From the NCBI GenBank assembly GCA_024404495.1, contig JAKSPT010000001.1:1-64000 (forward strand): a DNA stretch of 64,000 nucleotides, in the 5' to 3' direction. Position 1 is the first letter of the stretch. Each line of letters opens with the position of its first letter. The translations under genes and the position numbers were made by a program. Below, in pieces: positions 33,339 to 41,169 of the stretch. Source of the DNA: Lachnospiraceae bacterium. GTDB taxonomy: Bacteria; Bacillota; Clostridia; Oscillospirales; CAG-272. A model generated the notes under the pieces. It ran no database searches, had not been told where the DNA came from, and saw only the letters and a list, made by a program, of their open reading frames with translations.

Positions 33339-35627
33339 TCAGAAACCTTCAAATTCGTCGTAGCCGCATTTTCCGATATAAGCCAAATACTCGGAAAAGT
33401 CGATATCGCGGATATTCGTCATATAGTGGTTGGTATGCTTTATGCCGTCCAGCGTCCACTCGATGAAGTAGAAATGCTTTTCTCCTTTTTCGATAATCAC
33501 TTTATCAAGAATTACCGATTCGTCTGCTTTTGCGACGGCAGTACCTTCCGATACGACTCTTCCCGTAGTCAGATCGGTCACGCGATACGAAATATCCCTA
33601 TCAGCCGGCGTATCATTCACCGCGTGGAGTGCAATTAACGTACCGCTCTCCTCCGGCTCGTCAAACATCAGACAAACGGGGCTCTGCGAACGCTTGATGT
33701 AGGAATACGCCAGCTTCTTCCGGTAATAGTAGTCCACGACCGCGTCGGAGACCTGAGGCCATCCGTCAAGGAGGTTCCACCAGATGATGCCCGTTCTTCT
33801 CCATTTCCCGATACGGAAGCGCTCGATGAAATATTTCTTCGCCTCCGCCTGCGAGATCTGACTCTGCCGGACGAAATCCTCAAGCCCGGGCTCGGCGCTG
33901 CCGAAGAGCGTGACGACCTGCTTGTATGCCAGCCTGATGCGGTACGCGTAGGGCGCGCCCTCCTTCGGCTCCATGCAGGCGGCGTGAACGAGGTATTCCC
34001 TCGTCGTATTGCCGTTTTCGTCAAACAGTTTTTCGGGTTCTTTCAGAAACGTCCGGAGCGAATCGACCGACGGGAATCCGTGATAACCCGTTTCGCTCGC
34101 GAAATGACACCTTGCGTTCCGGTAATAATCGCCCTTGAAATAATCGCGCGGACCCCAGAGATGGTCCTCCTGCAAAGGAAGATGATCGCGGTAAGCGTTT
34201 TCGCTGATATACGGGGAACTCGGCAGATAGCATCTTGCGTAGTCCCACGTCATCACGGCGCGTTTCAGCACCTGACGGGTCAGAAGATTCTGCCCGGGAT
34301 CGATACGGACGCCGTTCCACCCGGTCGCCGCGGCGTCGCATTCGTTGTCGCCCGCCCAGAGCGCGAGGGAGGCGTGATTGCGCAGACGCCTGATCTGAAC
34401 GACCGCTTCCTCCTCAAGCTGCCGCATGGAACGCTCGTCGTTCGGATAGCAGGCGCAGCCCATCGAAAAATCCTGCCACACGAGGATGCCGTGCCGGTCG
34501 CAGAAATCGTAAAAGGTGTCGGATTCGTAGACGTTTCCGCCCCAGCAGCGCACCATATTGCAGCCGATATCGTCGAGCAGCGCGAGCGCTTTGGGATACC
34601 GTTCCCCGTCCGAGCCGTGGAAGGGGCTCACCGGGACCCAGTTGGTACCCATAATGAATACTTTTTTCCCGTTCACCTCGAAGCGGAACTCGCCGCCCGT
34701 TCCGTCCGGATCCATATCCTCGTTGACGAGGCGGATCTGACGGATCCCGAGGCTGAACCGATAGCAGTCGCACGGTTCTCCGCCCCGGTAAAGCTCGACC
34801 GTCACGTCGTAAAGGTCGGGCGAACCGCAGTTTTTCGGCCACCAGAGATACGGATTTTTCACGGAAAAGCGGATCAGCCCGTCGGTGTGCCAGAGAACGT
34901 CCTCGCAGGAAAACGAACTGTCCCGGCAGGTTCCGCGTACTTTTATCGAATATTCCGTGGTGAAATCTCCGTCAACGGCGACCGAATAGTGAAGATTGAC
35001 GCCCGCCCATCCGCCGCCGAGCGAGACCGTCGCGGCGTAGACGTCGCGGATGTAATTGCTCTTTTTCGGTTTGAGCGTTACGGGCTTCCAGATCCCCCCG
35101 GACACGATCCGCGGCATGATATCCCAGCCGAACATATGCCCCGCCTTGCGGAAAACCATCGAGGGATAGTTATAGCGCTGCGAGGTCGAGGACGGCGGCA
35201 GTACGTGATCGCGCGCGGCGATGCAGACCGGCCTGATATGGACGAGCAGCTCGTTCTTCCCGACGTGAAAATCGGGGGAAAGCTCGAACGCGGTGAACAT
35301 ATTGTCGTGACTGCCGGCGAATTTCCCGTTGACGTAGATTTCCGCGACGGTATCGACGCCCTCAAAACGAAGGACCGACGACGGATCGGCGACGTCGACC
35401 TCCGTCATATACCATAAATGAAGATTTTCCAGCTTCTGTGCCAATAAAGTATTGTCCGAAAAGAACAGATCCGGAAGAAGCCCCGCTCGCATCATATCGG
35501 TCTCGAAATTTCCGGGGACCTCCGCGGGGATCACCGGAAAACCGAGCCGCTCGATATCCGCACGCGAGCGGATCTCAAGCGTTTCGCACTTCCGGTTCTC
35601 GCAATATGCCAACTCCCAATGATTCAT
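33339..35627 (-). CDS. Beta-mannosidase-like glycoside hydrolase, family 2
   Basis: A 762-residue cytoplasmic enzyme. Sandwich domains fill the first 320 residues; the TIM barrel follows with MGTNWVPVSPF, CWGGNVYE, the acid/base Glu429 in LWAGDNECD and the nucleophile Glu512 in ASETGYHGFPS. The WxGxNE pattern and length point to the beta-mannosidase branch of GH2 (usually 800-850 residues), which removes terminal beta-mannose from manno-oligosaccharides or N-glycan cores. It lies 4 bases after the AraC gene and 1 base before the ROK kinase, a tightly packed operon. The ATG at 35627 has AGGA 9 bases upstream. Confidence 0.9.
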   Translation of the reverse strand: MNHWELAYCENRKCETLEIRSRADIERLGFPVIPAEVPGNFETDMMRAGLLPDLFFSDNTLLAQKLENLHLWYMTEVDVADPSSVLRFEGVDTVAEIYVNGKFAGSHDNMFTAFELSPDFHVGKNELLVHIRPVCIAARDHVLPPSSTSQRYNYPSMVFRKAGHMFGWDIMPRIVSGGIWKPVTLKPKKSNYIRDVYAATVSLGGGWAGVNLHYSVAVDGDFTTEYSIKVRGTCRDSSFSCEDVLWHTDGLIRFSVKNPYLWWPKNCGSPDLYDVTVELYRGGEPCDCYRFSLGIRQIRLVNEDMDPDGTGGEFRFEVNGKKVFIMGTNWVPVSPFHGSDGERYPKALALLDDIGCNMVRCWGGNVYESDTFYDFCDRHGILVWQDFSMGCACYPNDERSMRQLEEEAVVQIRRLRNHASLALWAGDNECDAAATGWNGVRIDPGQNLLTRQVLKRAVMTWDYARCYLPSSPYISENAYRDHLPLQEDHLWGPRDYFKGDYYRNARCHFASETGYHGFPSVDSLRTFLKEPEKLFDENGNTTREYLVHAACMEPKEGAPYAYRIRLAYKQVVTLFGSAEPGLEDFVRQSQISQAEAKKYFIERFRIGKWRRTGIIWWNLLDGWPQVSDAVVDYYYRKKLAYSYIKRSQSPVCLMFDEPEESGTLIALHAVNDTPADRDISYRVTDLTTGRVVSEGTAVAKADESVILDKVIIEKGEKHFYFIEWTLDGIKHTNHYMTNIRDIDFSEYLAYIGKCGYDEFEGF

Positions 35628-35631
35628 ACTC

Positions 35632-36450
35632 TCATTCCTGCTTCTTTTCTCGGTAAAATTTCGGGGACAGACCGTATTTTTGCTTGAATCCGGTCGAAAA
35701 ATTAGACGTGTCGCGGAAACCGCATTCCGAGCTGATCTGCGCGACCGACATATCGGTACGCTCCAGCATCTGTTTGGCAACCGTGAAACGCAGATCGGAT
35801 AAATACTGCTTGAAGCTGACGCCGGTATACTCTTTGAACCGGGTATTGAAATAATTCGGCGAATAGTTGATAACGTGCGAAACCTCCGGCAATTTCAGCG
35901 GTTCCATAAAGTGATTCTGAATATAGAGCATCGCGTACTGGATCGGAGAGATTTCCTGCATTTCCGATGCGTTTGCCGAAAGTCTGCGGACTTTTCTCAG
36001 AATGCAGTCCAGCAAGCCGCGAAGATAGCCGATGTCGGCGTCGGAGGCACCCTGCGCTCCCGGAAGGCAGTCGATCAGTTCATTGGCGATCACCTGAATA
36101 AAGGAAATGTCGTTATCAGACAAATGACAGTTGACGTAGGACTTATCGCTGAACAGCCCCGCCAGAACGTTTGCGTCACACATCTCGATCGGAAAGGTGA
36201 TATTGATCAGTTTTGTCGGTTCATCATAATGGACACTGTGAAAGCTGATCGGGCTCATCAGGTACAGCTCGCCTCTTCGGATACGGTGCTGATTGCCGTC
36301 AATGCAGTCATATCCGTCTCCGGAGAGAAACAGCTCCAGTTCATAATATTCATGCCTGTGAGGCGGCCAGTCACGCTCCAGATTGCGGCAGGCGGCCTGA
36401 ATAATACCGTTTTTTAAGTAATCCCGGTTAGAAAACAGTGCAATCGGCAT
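35632..36450 (-). CDS. AraC-family transcription regulator with cupin sensor
   Basis: A 272-residue regulator. The N-terminal 140 residues have cupin marks (WPPHRHEYYELELFLSGDG and RRGELYLMSPISFHSV). The C-terminal 100 residues are the AraC DNA-binding domain (KLPEVSHVINYSPNYFNTRF and SVAQISSECGFRDTSNFST). It heads the operon with GH2, ROK, SIS and solute-binding genes and probably activates it in response to the imported sugar. The ATG at 36450 has GGGAGAG upstream; an in-frame TTG five codons earlier overlaps that site and is rejected. Confidence 0.9.
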   Translation of the reverse strand: MPIALFSNRDYLKNGIIQAACRNLERDWPPHRHEYYELELFLSGDGYDCIDGNQHRIRRGELYLMSPISFHSVHYDEPTKLINITFPIEMCDANVLAGLFSDKSYVNCHLSDNDISFIQVIANELIDCLPGAQGASDADIGYLRGLLDCILRKVRRLSANASEMQEISPIQYAMLYIQNHFMEPLKLPEVSHVINYSPNYFNTRFKEYTGVSFKQYLSDLRFTVAKQMLERTDMSVAQISSECGFRDTSNFSTGFKQKYGLSPKFYREKKQE

Positions 36451-36584
36451 TTTTGTCTCTCCCAACTGTCTGTAATGAAACGTGGTCGCGCATACGGATC
36501 AATTCATCTATACGGTGACCCCTGCCAAATCGGAAATCTGCCCGGAAAATACGATCCGGTTCTCGAAAACTCTTTTTCATACTC

Positions 36585-36613
36585 ATTATATAGGAACCAT
36601 ACCGCAAAAGCAA
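36585..36613 (-). promoter_or_regulatory. Proximal promoter of the AraC-GH2 operon
   Basis: Minus strand: TTGCTT at 36613-36608, 17 bases, TATAAT at 36590-36585, leaving about 128 bases of leader. Confidence 0.6.
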
Positions 36614-36734
36614 TCACACCTTTCAAAGATAATTACATTTCAAAAGAATATCGTTACTTTTACAATGTTTTTTACCCATCCCGAACCGTGTCCATTCTCG
36701 CGGAAACCGCGCTTCTTTTACAATATTAAATAGT

Positions 36735-36763
36735 ATCATACCATTTCCCGTCTGTTTCGTCAA
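36735..36763 (-). promoter_or_regulatory. Distal promoter of the AraC-GH2 operon
   Basis: Minus strand: TTGACG at 36763-36758, 17 bases, TATGAT at 36740-36735. It would give a leader of nearly 280 bases. Confidence 0.55.
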
Positions 36764-36834
36764 TCATTATCCAAAAAAGAAACGGGAAGACAAGTGATAG
36801 GCGTTATATTTACCAAATCGCCGGAAAGTGAAAG

Positions 36835-37098
36835 CTCCCGCCCTCCGGATACCGGAGGGCGGGAGACGATGGTTTATTATTTCATGATTCCGGGCATTTT
36901 CCGGTCCGCGGTGTGGTCGCTGTGGAGCAGATGATGTGCCTTTTCGGAGAGGGGTTTTCCGAAGTATTCCGCGTAGAGCGCCTGCACGTCGGGGTTCTCG
37001 TGGGAGAAGCGCACGGCGTTGGCACCGTCGTAACGGCAGAGGACCTTTGCGCGGTCGGCGGCAGGCTCTTCTCCTTCGCGGATGGGCTGTCCGCCGCC
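36835..37098 (-). repeat. Direct repeat, copy 1: hydrogenase gene 3' end plus hairpin
   Basis: Matches 39376-39642. It includes the hairpin CTCCCGCCCTCCGG/CCGGAGGGCGGGAG (36835-36865) and about 220 bases of coding sequence with only about three substitutions. Homology stops at CCGCCGCC, where the left edge of the first small secreted-protein unit (CCGGGCAGCCCGGG) begins. Confidence 0.9.
36877..37098 (-). pseudogene. 3' fragment of the [FeFe] hydrogenase gene
   Basis: Encodes only the last 74 or so residues of the enzyme at 39418-41169, from GGGQPIREGEEPAAD to MPGIMK, with two replacements (Cys for Tyr in AKVLYRYDG, Arg for Trp in HTADWKMPG) and a stop one codon earlier. It has no start and none of the H-cluster residues, so it is a non-functional remnant left by a duplication or rearrangement. 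The near identity suggests a recent event or continuing gene conversion. Confidence 0.9.
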
Positions 37099-37166
37099 CC
37101 CGGGCAGCCCGGGAAAAGGAAGCCCGGCTATTATTGCCAAATTGTGTACTTTTTGTATAATCGGTG

Positions 37167-37196
37167 TTGACAAAAGCCATACAGCGATGGTATAAT
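37167..37196 (+). promoter_or_regulatory. Strong promoter of secreted protein 1
   Basis: TTGACA at 37167-37172, 18 bases, TATAAT at 37191-37196; both hexamers are perfect. A strong AAAGGAGG follows at about 37211-37218. Confidence 0.88.
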
Positions 37197-37573
37197 AGGC
37201 TATCGGATAAAAAGGAGGTATTTTCTTATGAAAAAGACGTTTATTCGATTCATTACGCTTCTGCTGACCCTGATCATGGTCGCAGTCCCGCTCTCCGTCA
37301 GCGCGCAGTCCCCCTTCACCACGACCACGAGCATTTCCGTCTCCCGCGACAACGTGCTTCCGCTTGCCCCGGTCAACGAGCTCCCGTACACGATGCCGCT
37401 TCTCGGCATTTCCACCGGTGTTGACCAGAGAACTCTGGTAAACGAGATCCGCCGCGTCACGAACGCTGCCCGTTGCCTCTCCTTTTCCACCACCTACCGC
37501 ACCGAATACGATGCCGGGCGCTGCACCGTCTGGAGCTTCGGCAACGGCAACTTCAAAGGCTTTAACGGCACCG
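37178..37573 (+). repeat. 396-base identical block, copy 1
   Basis: Identical base for base to 38085-38480. It spans the promoter spacer and -10, the ribosome binding site and the first 115 codons. Sequence on both sides has diverged, so the block is probably held identical by gene conversion or is the remains of a recent duplication. Confidence 0.9.
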
Positions 37574-37866
37574 CCAGCCTGACGTACTACGTCCCGACTT
37601 GGGCAGACCTCGATTGGGCTGATTATACTCCTTATTATGAGTTCGTCTTCACCCCCGACCGCAACGGTCCTCTGTGCTATTATCAGAATGATTATCTTGA
37701 ATATAAGCTGATGTTCGAGCTCATCATCAGCCATTATTGCCGTTACGACAGTCTCCTTGAATACATCGGAGGCACTTACTACGGCGAAGGTCCGAACGGC
37801 GAAATTTTCCAGGTCGATTACTACGGGGACGCTCTTCACTACACCTTCGTTCTTCCGAACGCCTGA
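37228..37866 (+). CDS. Small secreted protein of unknown function, paralogue 1
   Basis: A 212-residue protein that I do not recognise. The signal peptide ends at VSA-Q (residue 26). The mature chain has two cysteines in the conserved half (AARCLSFS and AGRCTVWSF) that could form a disulphide, then an aromatic-rich second half (YYVPTWADLDWADYTPYYEF). The C-terminus YGEGPNGE...LHYTFVLPNA has no anchor, so it is likely released. Residues 1-115 are identical to the next gene's product; residues about 137-187 differ strongly (for example CYYQNDYLEYKLMFELIISH). Strong promoter, strong ribosome binding site and its own terminator indicate high expression as a single gene. Confidence 0.8.
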   Translation: MKKTFIRFITLLLTLIMVAVPLSVSAQSPFTTTTSISVSRDNVLPLAPVNELPYTMPLLGISTGVDQRTLVNEIRRVTNAARCLSFSTTYRTEYDAGRCTVWSFGNGNFKGFNGTASLTYYVPTWADLDWADYTPYYEFVFTPDRNGPLCYYQNDYLEYKLMFELIISHYCRYDSLLEYIGGTYYGEGPNGEIFQVDYYGDALHYTFVLPNA

Positions 37867-37926
37867 TTTCCGTACCGCTGCCAAACCTTTGCCTGCAAAG
37901 GTCGGACGGATCCATCCCATCTGAAC

Positions 37927-37974
37927 AAAACCGTGCTTCCTTACGGCTGCTGCCTTAAGGAAGCACGGTTTTTT
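37927..37974 (+). terminator. Rho-independent terminator of secreted protein 1
   Basis: AAAACCGTGCTTCCTTA pairs with TAAGGAAGCACGGTTTT, followed by TT. A smaller hairpin ACCTTTGC/GCAAAGGT (37885-37902) precedes it and is also found after the second gene. Confidence 0.9.
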
Positions 37975-38073
37975 CTGCCGCGGACCCTCAGCGCCCGGAA
38001 ACGCCTCCGGGCAGCCCGGGAAAAGGAGATTCGGTTATTATTACCAAATTGTGTATTTTTTGTATGATCCGTA

Positions 38074-38103
38074 TTGACAAACGTCATACAGCGATGGTAT
38101 AAT
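38074..38103 (+). promoter_or_regulatory. Strong promoter of secreted protein 2
   Basis: TTGACA at 38074-38079, 18 bases, TATAAT at 38098-38103, the same layout as in front of paralogue 1, with a few changes upstream of the identical block. Confidence 0.88.
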
Positions 38104-38480
38104 AGGCTATCGGATAAAAAGGAGGTATTTTCTTATGAAAAAGACGTTTATTCGATTCATTACGCTTCTGCTGACCCTGATCATGGTCGCAGTCCCGCTC
38201 TCCGTCAGCGCGCAGTCCCCCTTCACCACGACCACGAGCATTTCCGTCTCCCGCGACAACGTGCTTCCGCTTGCCCCGGTCAACGAGCTCCCGTACACGA
38301 TGCCGCTTCTCGGCATTTCCACCGGTGTTGACCAGAGAACTCTGGTAAACGAGATCCGCCGCGTCACGAACGCTGCCCGTTGCCTCTCCTTTTCCACCAC
38401 CTACCGCACCGAATACGATGCCGGGCGCTGCACCGTCTGGAGCTTCGGCAACGGCAACTTCAAAGGCTTTAACGGCACCG
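38085..38480 (+). repeat. 396-base identical block, copy 2
   Basis: Counterpart of 37178-37573, offset by exactly 907 bases. Confidence 0.9.
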
Positions 38481-38776
38481 TCACCCTGAAGTACTACGTT
38501 CCGACGTGGGCTGACCTCGATTGGGCTGATTATACGCCTTATTATGAATTCATCTTTGAACCCGACCCCAACGGTCCTCGCGGCGTTTATGAGGATTTCA
38601 CCGTGTCGTACGCCGAACTGTTCTACTTCAGAATGTATCATTACTGCTGGTATGATGACTGTCTGGAGGGCGACGTCTGTAATTTCTACGGCGAAGGCCC
38701 GAACGGCGAGGTTTTCCAGGTGGAGTTCTCCTTTTACAATACGCTTCACTACACCTTCGTTCTCCCGAACGCCTGA
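38135..38776 (+). CDS. Small secreted protein of unknown function, paralogue 2
   Basis: A 213-residue paralogue of the preceding gene. Signal peptide and residues 1-115 are identical. The stretch after YYEFIFEPDPNGP differs (RGVYEDFTVSYAELFYFRM) but keeps the aromatic character and the HYC..YD pattern, and then rejoins the common C-terminus YGEGPNGE.FQV and LHYTFVLPNA. The conserved flanks around a variable middle suggest selection for diversity in one surface of the protein, as in immunity-sensitive, toxin-like or binding proteins. No known domain is visible, and no immunity or export gene is next to it. Confidence 0.8.
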   Translation: MKKTFIRFITLLLTLIMVAVPLSVSAQSPFTTTTSISVSRDNVLPLAPVNELPYTMPLLGISTGVDQRTLVNEIRRVTNAARCLSFSTTYRTEYDAGRCTVWSFGNGNFKGFNGTVTLKYYVPTWADLDWADYTPYYEFIFEPDPNGPRGVYEDFTVSYAELFYFRMYHYCWYDDCLEGDVCNFYGEGPNGEVFQVEFSFYNTLHYTFVLPNA

Positions 38777-38861
38777 TTTCCGTACCGCTGCCGAACCTTT
38801 GCCTGCAAAGGTCGGACGGATCAATCACATCTGATTCCGTCGTTTCATAAAACACGGGAAA

Positions 38862-38899
38862 GGGCTGCCGCACGTCAGTGCGGCAGCCCCCTCTTTTTT
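38862..38899 (+). terminator. Rho-independent terminator of secreted protein 2
   Basis: GGGCTGCCGCAC, GTCA loop, GTGCGGCAGCCC, then CCTCTTTTTTC. It is unrelated in sequence to the terminator of paralogue 1. Confidence 0.9.
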
Positions 38900-38951
38900 C
38901 TCACGGTTCTTTCGGGGATCCGCCGTCCGTACCGACGCCGCTTCCCCCCGT

Positions 38952-39206
38952 TTACTTTTTCTTTTTCGTGTAATTGCCCCCGTACGTCATAAATCCGCTG
39001 CTCCCGCATTTCATCACGAAGACGGGTCCGTTTTCGCTGTCCAGCCAATAATTGTCGGAGACCTTCGTCAGGGTCCTTCCGTCCGAGGAGATGACCAGAT
39101 TCTTTGAAACGGAGGTGTAAATATTCCCATCCGAGTCGAAAGCCGTACTGTCGGACACCTGCTGATAATACTTGCCGTTGGAATAATCAAAAAACATTTT
39201 TCCCAT
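38952..39206 (-). CDS. Small protein made of three short repeats
   Basis: An 84-residue protein of unknown function without signal peptide. After MGKMFFDYSNGK it consists of about three repeats of 17 residues, YYQQVSDSTAFDSDGNI, YTSVSKNLVISSDGRTL and TKVSDNYWLDSENGPV, which look like successive beta-hairpins, and it ends in TKKKK. ATG at 39206 has AGAGGA upstream. It lies inside the segment flanked by the two hydrogenase 3' ends. A Ser/Asp-rich beta repeat could be a small binding or scaffold protein; no more can be said. Confidence 0.6.
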   Translation of the reverse strand: MGKMFFDYSNGKYYQQVSDSTAFDSDGNIYTSVSKNLVISSDGRTLTKVSDNYWLDSENGPVFVMKCGSSGFMTYGGNYTKKKK

Positions 39207-39247
39207 GCCGCAGTTCCTCTCTTTCAAATTAAAATAAACCGGGGGGT

Positions 39248-39286
39248 GAAAAAGCGGTCGGCGCGTCTGCCCGATACCGCTTTTTC
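39248..39286. terminator. Bidirectional hairpin with T tails
   Basis: GAAAAAGCGGT and ACCGCTTTTTC enclose a 17-base loop. It lies between a possible minus-strand -10 (TATAAT, 39303-39298) and the small repeat-protein gene, so it may end hydrogenase transcription or act as an attenuator. Confidence 0.65.
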
Positions 39287-39375
39287 CTTCTATATTTATT
39301 ATACCGCAGTATTTTCAAAATGTGTGAACAAAGTGAAAATAACATGCGTTTTCCAAAGTATCCCTGAAACAGCTT

Positions 39376-39642
39376 CTCCCGCCCTCCGGATACCGGAGGG
39401 CGGGAGACAACGATCTGTTATTTTTTCATGATTCCGGGCATTTTCCAGTCCGCGGTGTGGTCGCTGTGGAGCAGATGATGTGCCTTTTCGGAGAGGGGTT
39501 TTCCGAAGTATTCCGCGTAGAGCGCCTGCACGTCGGGGTTCTCGTGGGAGAAGCGCACGGCGTTGGCACCGTCGTAACGGTAGAGGACCTTTGCGCGGTC
39601 GGCGGCAGGCTCTTCTCCTTCGCGGATAGGCTGTCCGCCGCC
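39376..39642 (-). repeat. Direct repeat, copy 2: 3' end of the intact hydrogenase gene plus hairpin
   Basis: Counterpart of 36835-37098. The hairpin CTCCCGCCCTCCGG/CCGGAGGGCGGGAG is at 39376-39406, 12 bases beyond the stop codon. No T run follows it on the minus strand. Confidence 0.9.
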
Positions 39643-41169
39643 TCCGGCACAGCCGCCGGGGCAAGCCATGACCTCAACGAAATCGTATTCCGCTCTGCCG
39701 GCGCGCACGTCCTCGATCAGCTTTCCCGTCGCGGCAAGACCGCTGACGACCGCCGCGCGGATCTTCGTTCCGGCAAGCTCGACCTCGGCTTCGAGGCGTT
39801 CGTTCGCCTTGGCGCGGACGGCACGGAAGGCGTCGGGATCGGGATTCTTCCCGTTCACGATCGCATAGCAGGTGCGGAGCGCGGCTTCGGTCACGCCTCC
39901 GGTGGAGCCGAAGATGACGGCGGCGCCGGAGCCCGAGCCGAGCGGAGAATCGAATTCCTCCTCGGGAAGGGACGCCACGTCGATCCCGAAGGCTTTGATC
40001 AGACGCGCGAGCTCTCTCGTGGTGAGGACCTCGTCAACGTCGGAGTACCCGTCCCTGCCCATTCCGGGGAGGGCGCGTTCGTTCTTTTTCGCAAGGCAGG
40101 GCATCACCGAGACCGAGAAGATCTTTGCGGGGTCTTTGCCGAGCTTTCCGGCGAAGTAAGTCTTCGTCACGGCACCGAACATCTGCTGCGGCGATTTCGC
40201 GGTCGAAAGGTTCGCCGCCATATCGGGGTACTCGCTCTTTAAGAATCTGACCCAGCCGGGGCAGCAGGAGGTGAACATCGGCCACGCGTATTTTTCGCGA
40301 TCCGCGAGGCGTTCGAGCAGCTCGCTTCCCTCCTCCATAATGGTGAGGTCGGCGGAGAAATTCGTATCGAAAACGTAGTCGAAGCCGATGCGGCGCAGCG
40401 CGGCAGCCAACCGCTTTTCGGTCGCGAGCTCGGGAGAAAGACCGAGGTCCTCCCCGAAGGCGGCACGGACGGCGGGCGCGATCTGAACGACCGTGACGAC
40501 GTCGGGATCGGAAAGGGGAGAAAGACGCCCGAGAAGCTTTGCGGTATCGTCACGCGCGGTGAGCGCTCCGGTCGGGCAATGGGTGACACACTGACCGCAG
40601 AGGGCGCAGTTGATATCGGAAAGGCTTTTTCCGCCGCGCACGCCGATCGCCGTGCGGGCGCCGGTCCCGGTCACCTCCCAGACGCCGAGCCCCTGCACCT
40701 TTTCGCAGACGCTGACGCATCTCATGCACCTGACGCATTTCGAGGCGTCGCGGATCAGGGGCAGACCGTCGTCCCAATCCTTTTCGGCGGGCGTGACGGG
40801 CAGACCCACGGAGGTGATATTCAGCTCGTTTGCGAGCGACTGCAGCGTGCAGTTCCCGCCGCGCACGCAAGTGGTGCAGGCGGTCTTATGCTCCGAAAGG
40901 ATCATAGCGACGTTTTCGCGTCTCGCGGCGATCGCCTTCGGGGTATGGGTGAAGACCTCCATCCCCTCGGCAAAGACGGTATCGCAGGCGGCGAAAAGCT
41001 TTTCCGCGCCCTTGATCTCAACGACGCAGACGCGGCAGGCGCCGATCTCGTTGATATCCTTCAGATAGCAGAGCGTCGGGATGCGGACCCCGACCGTCTT
41101 CGCGGCCTCCAGCACCGTGGTCCCTTCGGGGACGCACACGGAGATGCCGTTGATGAATCCGTTTACCAT
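39418..41169 (-). CDS. [FeFe] hydrogenase, multi-cluster catalytic subunit
   Basis: A 583-residue cytoplasmic enzyme that makes or consumes H2. Domain order: [2Fe-2S] ferredoxin-like domain (about 1-80, GACRVCVVEIKG), the His-Cys3 cluster domain (HKTACTTCVRGGNC), two [4Fe-4S] clusters (CVRCMRCVSVCEKVQG and CALCGQCVTHCPTGA), then the H-cluster domain with the three signatures FTSCCPGW, VMPCLAKK and ACPGGCAGGGGQP. All ligand cysteines are present, so it should be active once matured; hydE, hydF and hydG are not in the window. It overlaps the upstream flavoprotein gene by 7 bases, so the two are translated together. Group A of the [FeFe] classification fits; the GltD-like partner suggests subgroup A2. 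Confidence 0.95.
   Translation of the reverse strand: MVNGFINGISVCVPEGTTVLEAAKTVGVRIPTLCYLKDINEIGACRVCVVEIKGAEKLFAACDTVFAEGMEVFTHTPKAIAARRENVAMILSEHKTACTTCVRGGNCTLQSLANELNITSVGLPVTPAEKDWDDGLPLIRDASKCVRCMRCVSVCEKVQGLGVWEVTGTGARTAIGVRGGKSLSDINCALCGQCVTHCPTGALTARDDTAKLLGRLSPLSDPDVVTVVQIAPAVRAAFGEDLGLSPELATEKRLAAALRRIGFDYVFDTNFSADLTIMEEGSELLERLADREKYAWPMFTSCCPGWVRFLKSEYPDMAANLSTAKSPQQMFGAVTKTYFAGKLGKDPAKIFSVSVMPCLAKKNERALPGMGRDGYSDVDEVLTTRELARLIKAFGIDVASLPEEEFDSPLGSGSGAAVIFGSTGGVTEAALRTCYAIVNGKNPDPDAFRAVRAKANERLEAEVELAGTKIRAAVVSGLAATGKLIEDVRAGRAEYDFVEVMACPGGCAGGGGQPIREGEEPAADRAKVLYRYDGANAVRFSHENPDVQALYAEYFGKPLSEKAHHLLHSDHTADWKMPGIMKK

Larger units (their letters stand above)
36451..37227. other. 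777-base region without an intact gene
   Basis: It contains two minus-strand promoters for the AraC operon (36585-36613 and 36735-36763), a copy of the 3' end and hairpin of the hydrogenase gene (36835-37098) and the promoter of the first small secreted protein (37167-37196). The part 36451-36770 is AT-rich leader. Confidence 0.7.

Noticed and set aside
36877..37920. A 347-codon minus-strand frame
   Set aside because: It is a chance fusion of the antisense of the first secreted-protein gene with the hydrogenase 3' fragment; only the fragment part is real homology, and that part is recorded as a pseudogene.
37867..38134. CRISPR-like array from the repeated units at 37-38.8 kb
   Set aside because: Only two copies of a long unit containing a gene, no short repeats with spacers and no cas genes.
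36835..39642. Transposon or phage origin of the segment between the hydrogenase copies
   Set aside because: No transposase, integrase or phage gene and no terminal inverted repeats were found; only the direct repeats support mobility, so it is listed as a finding and not as a mobile element.
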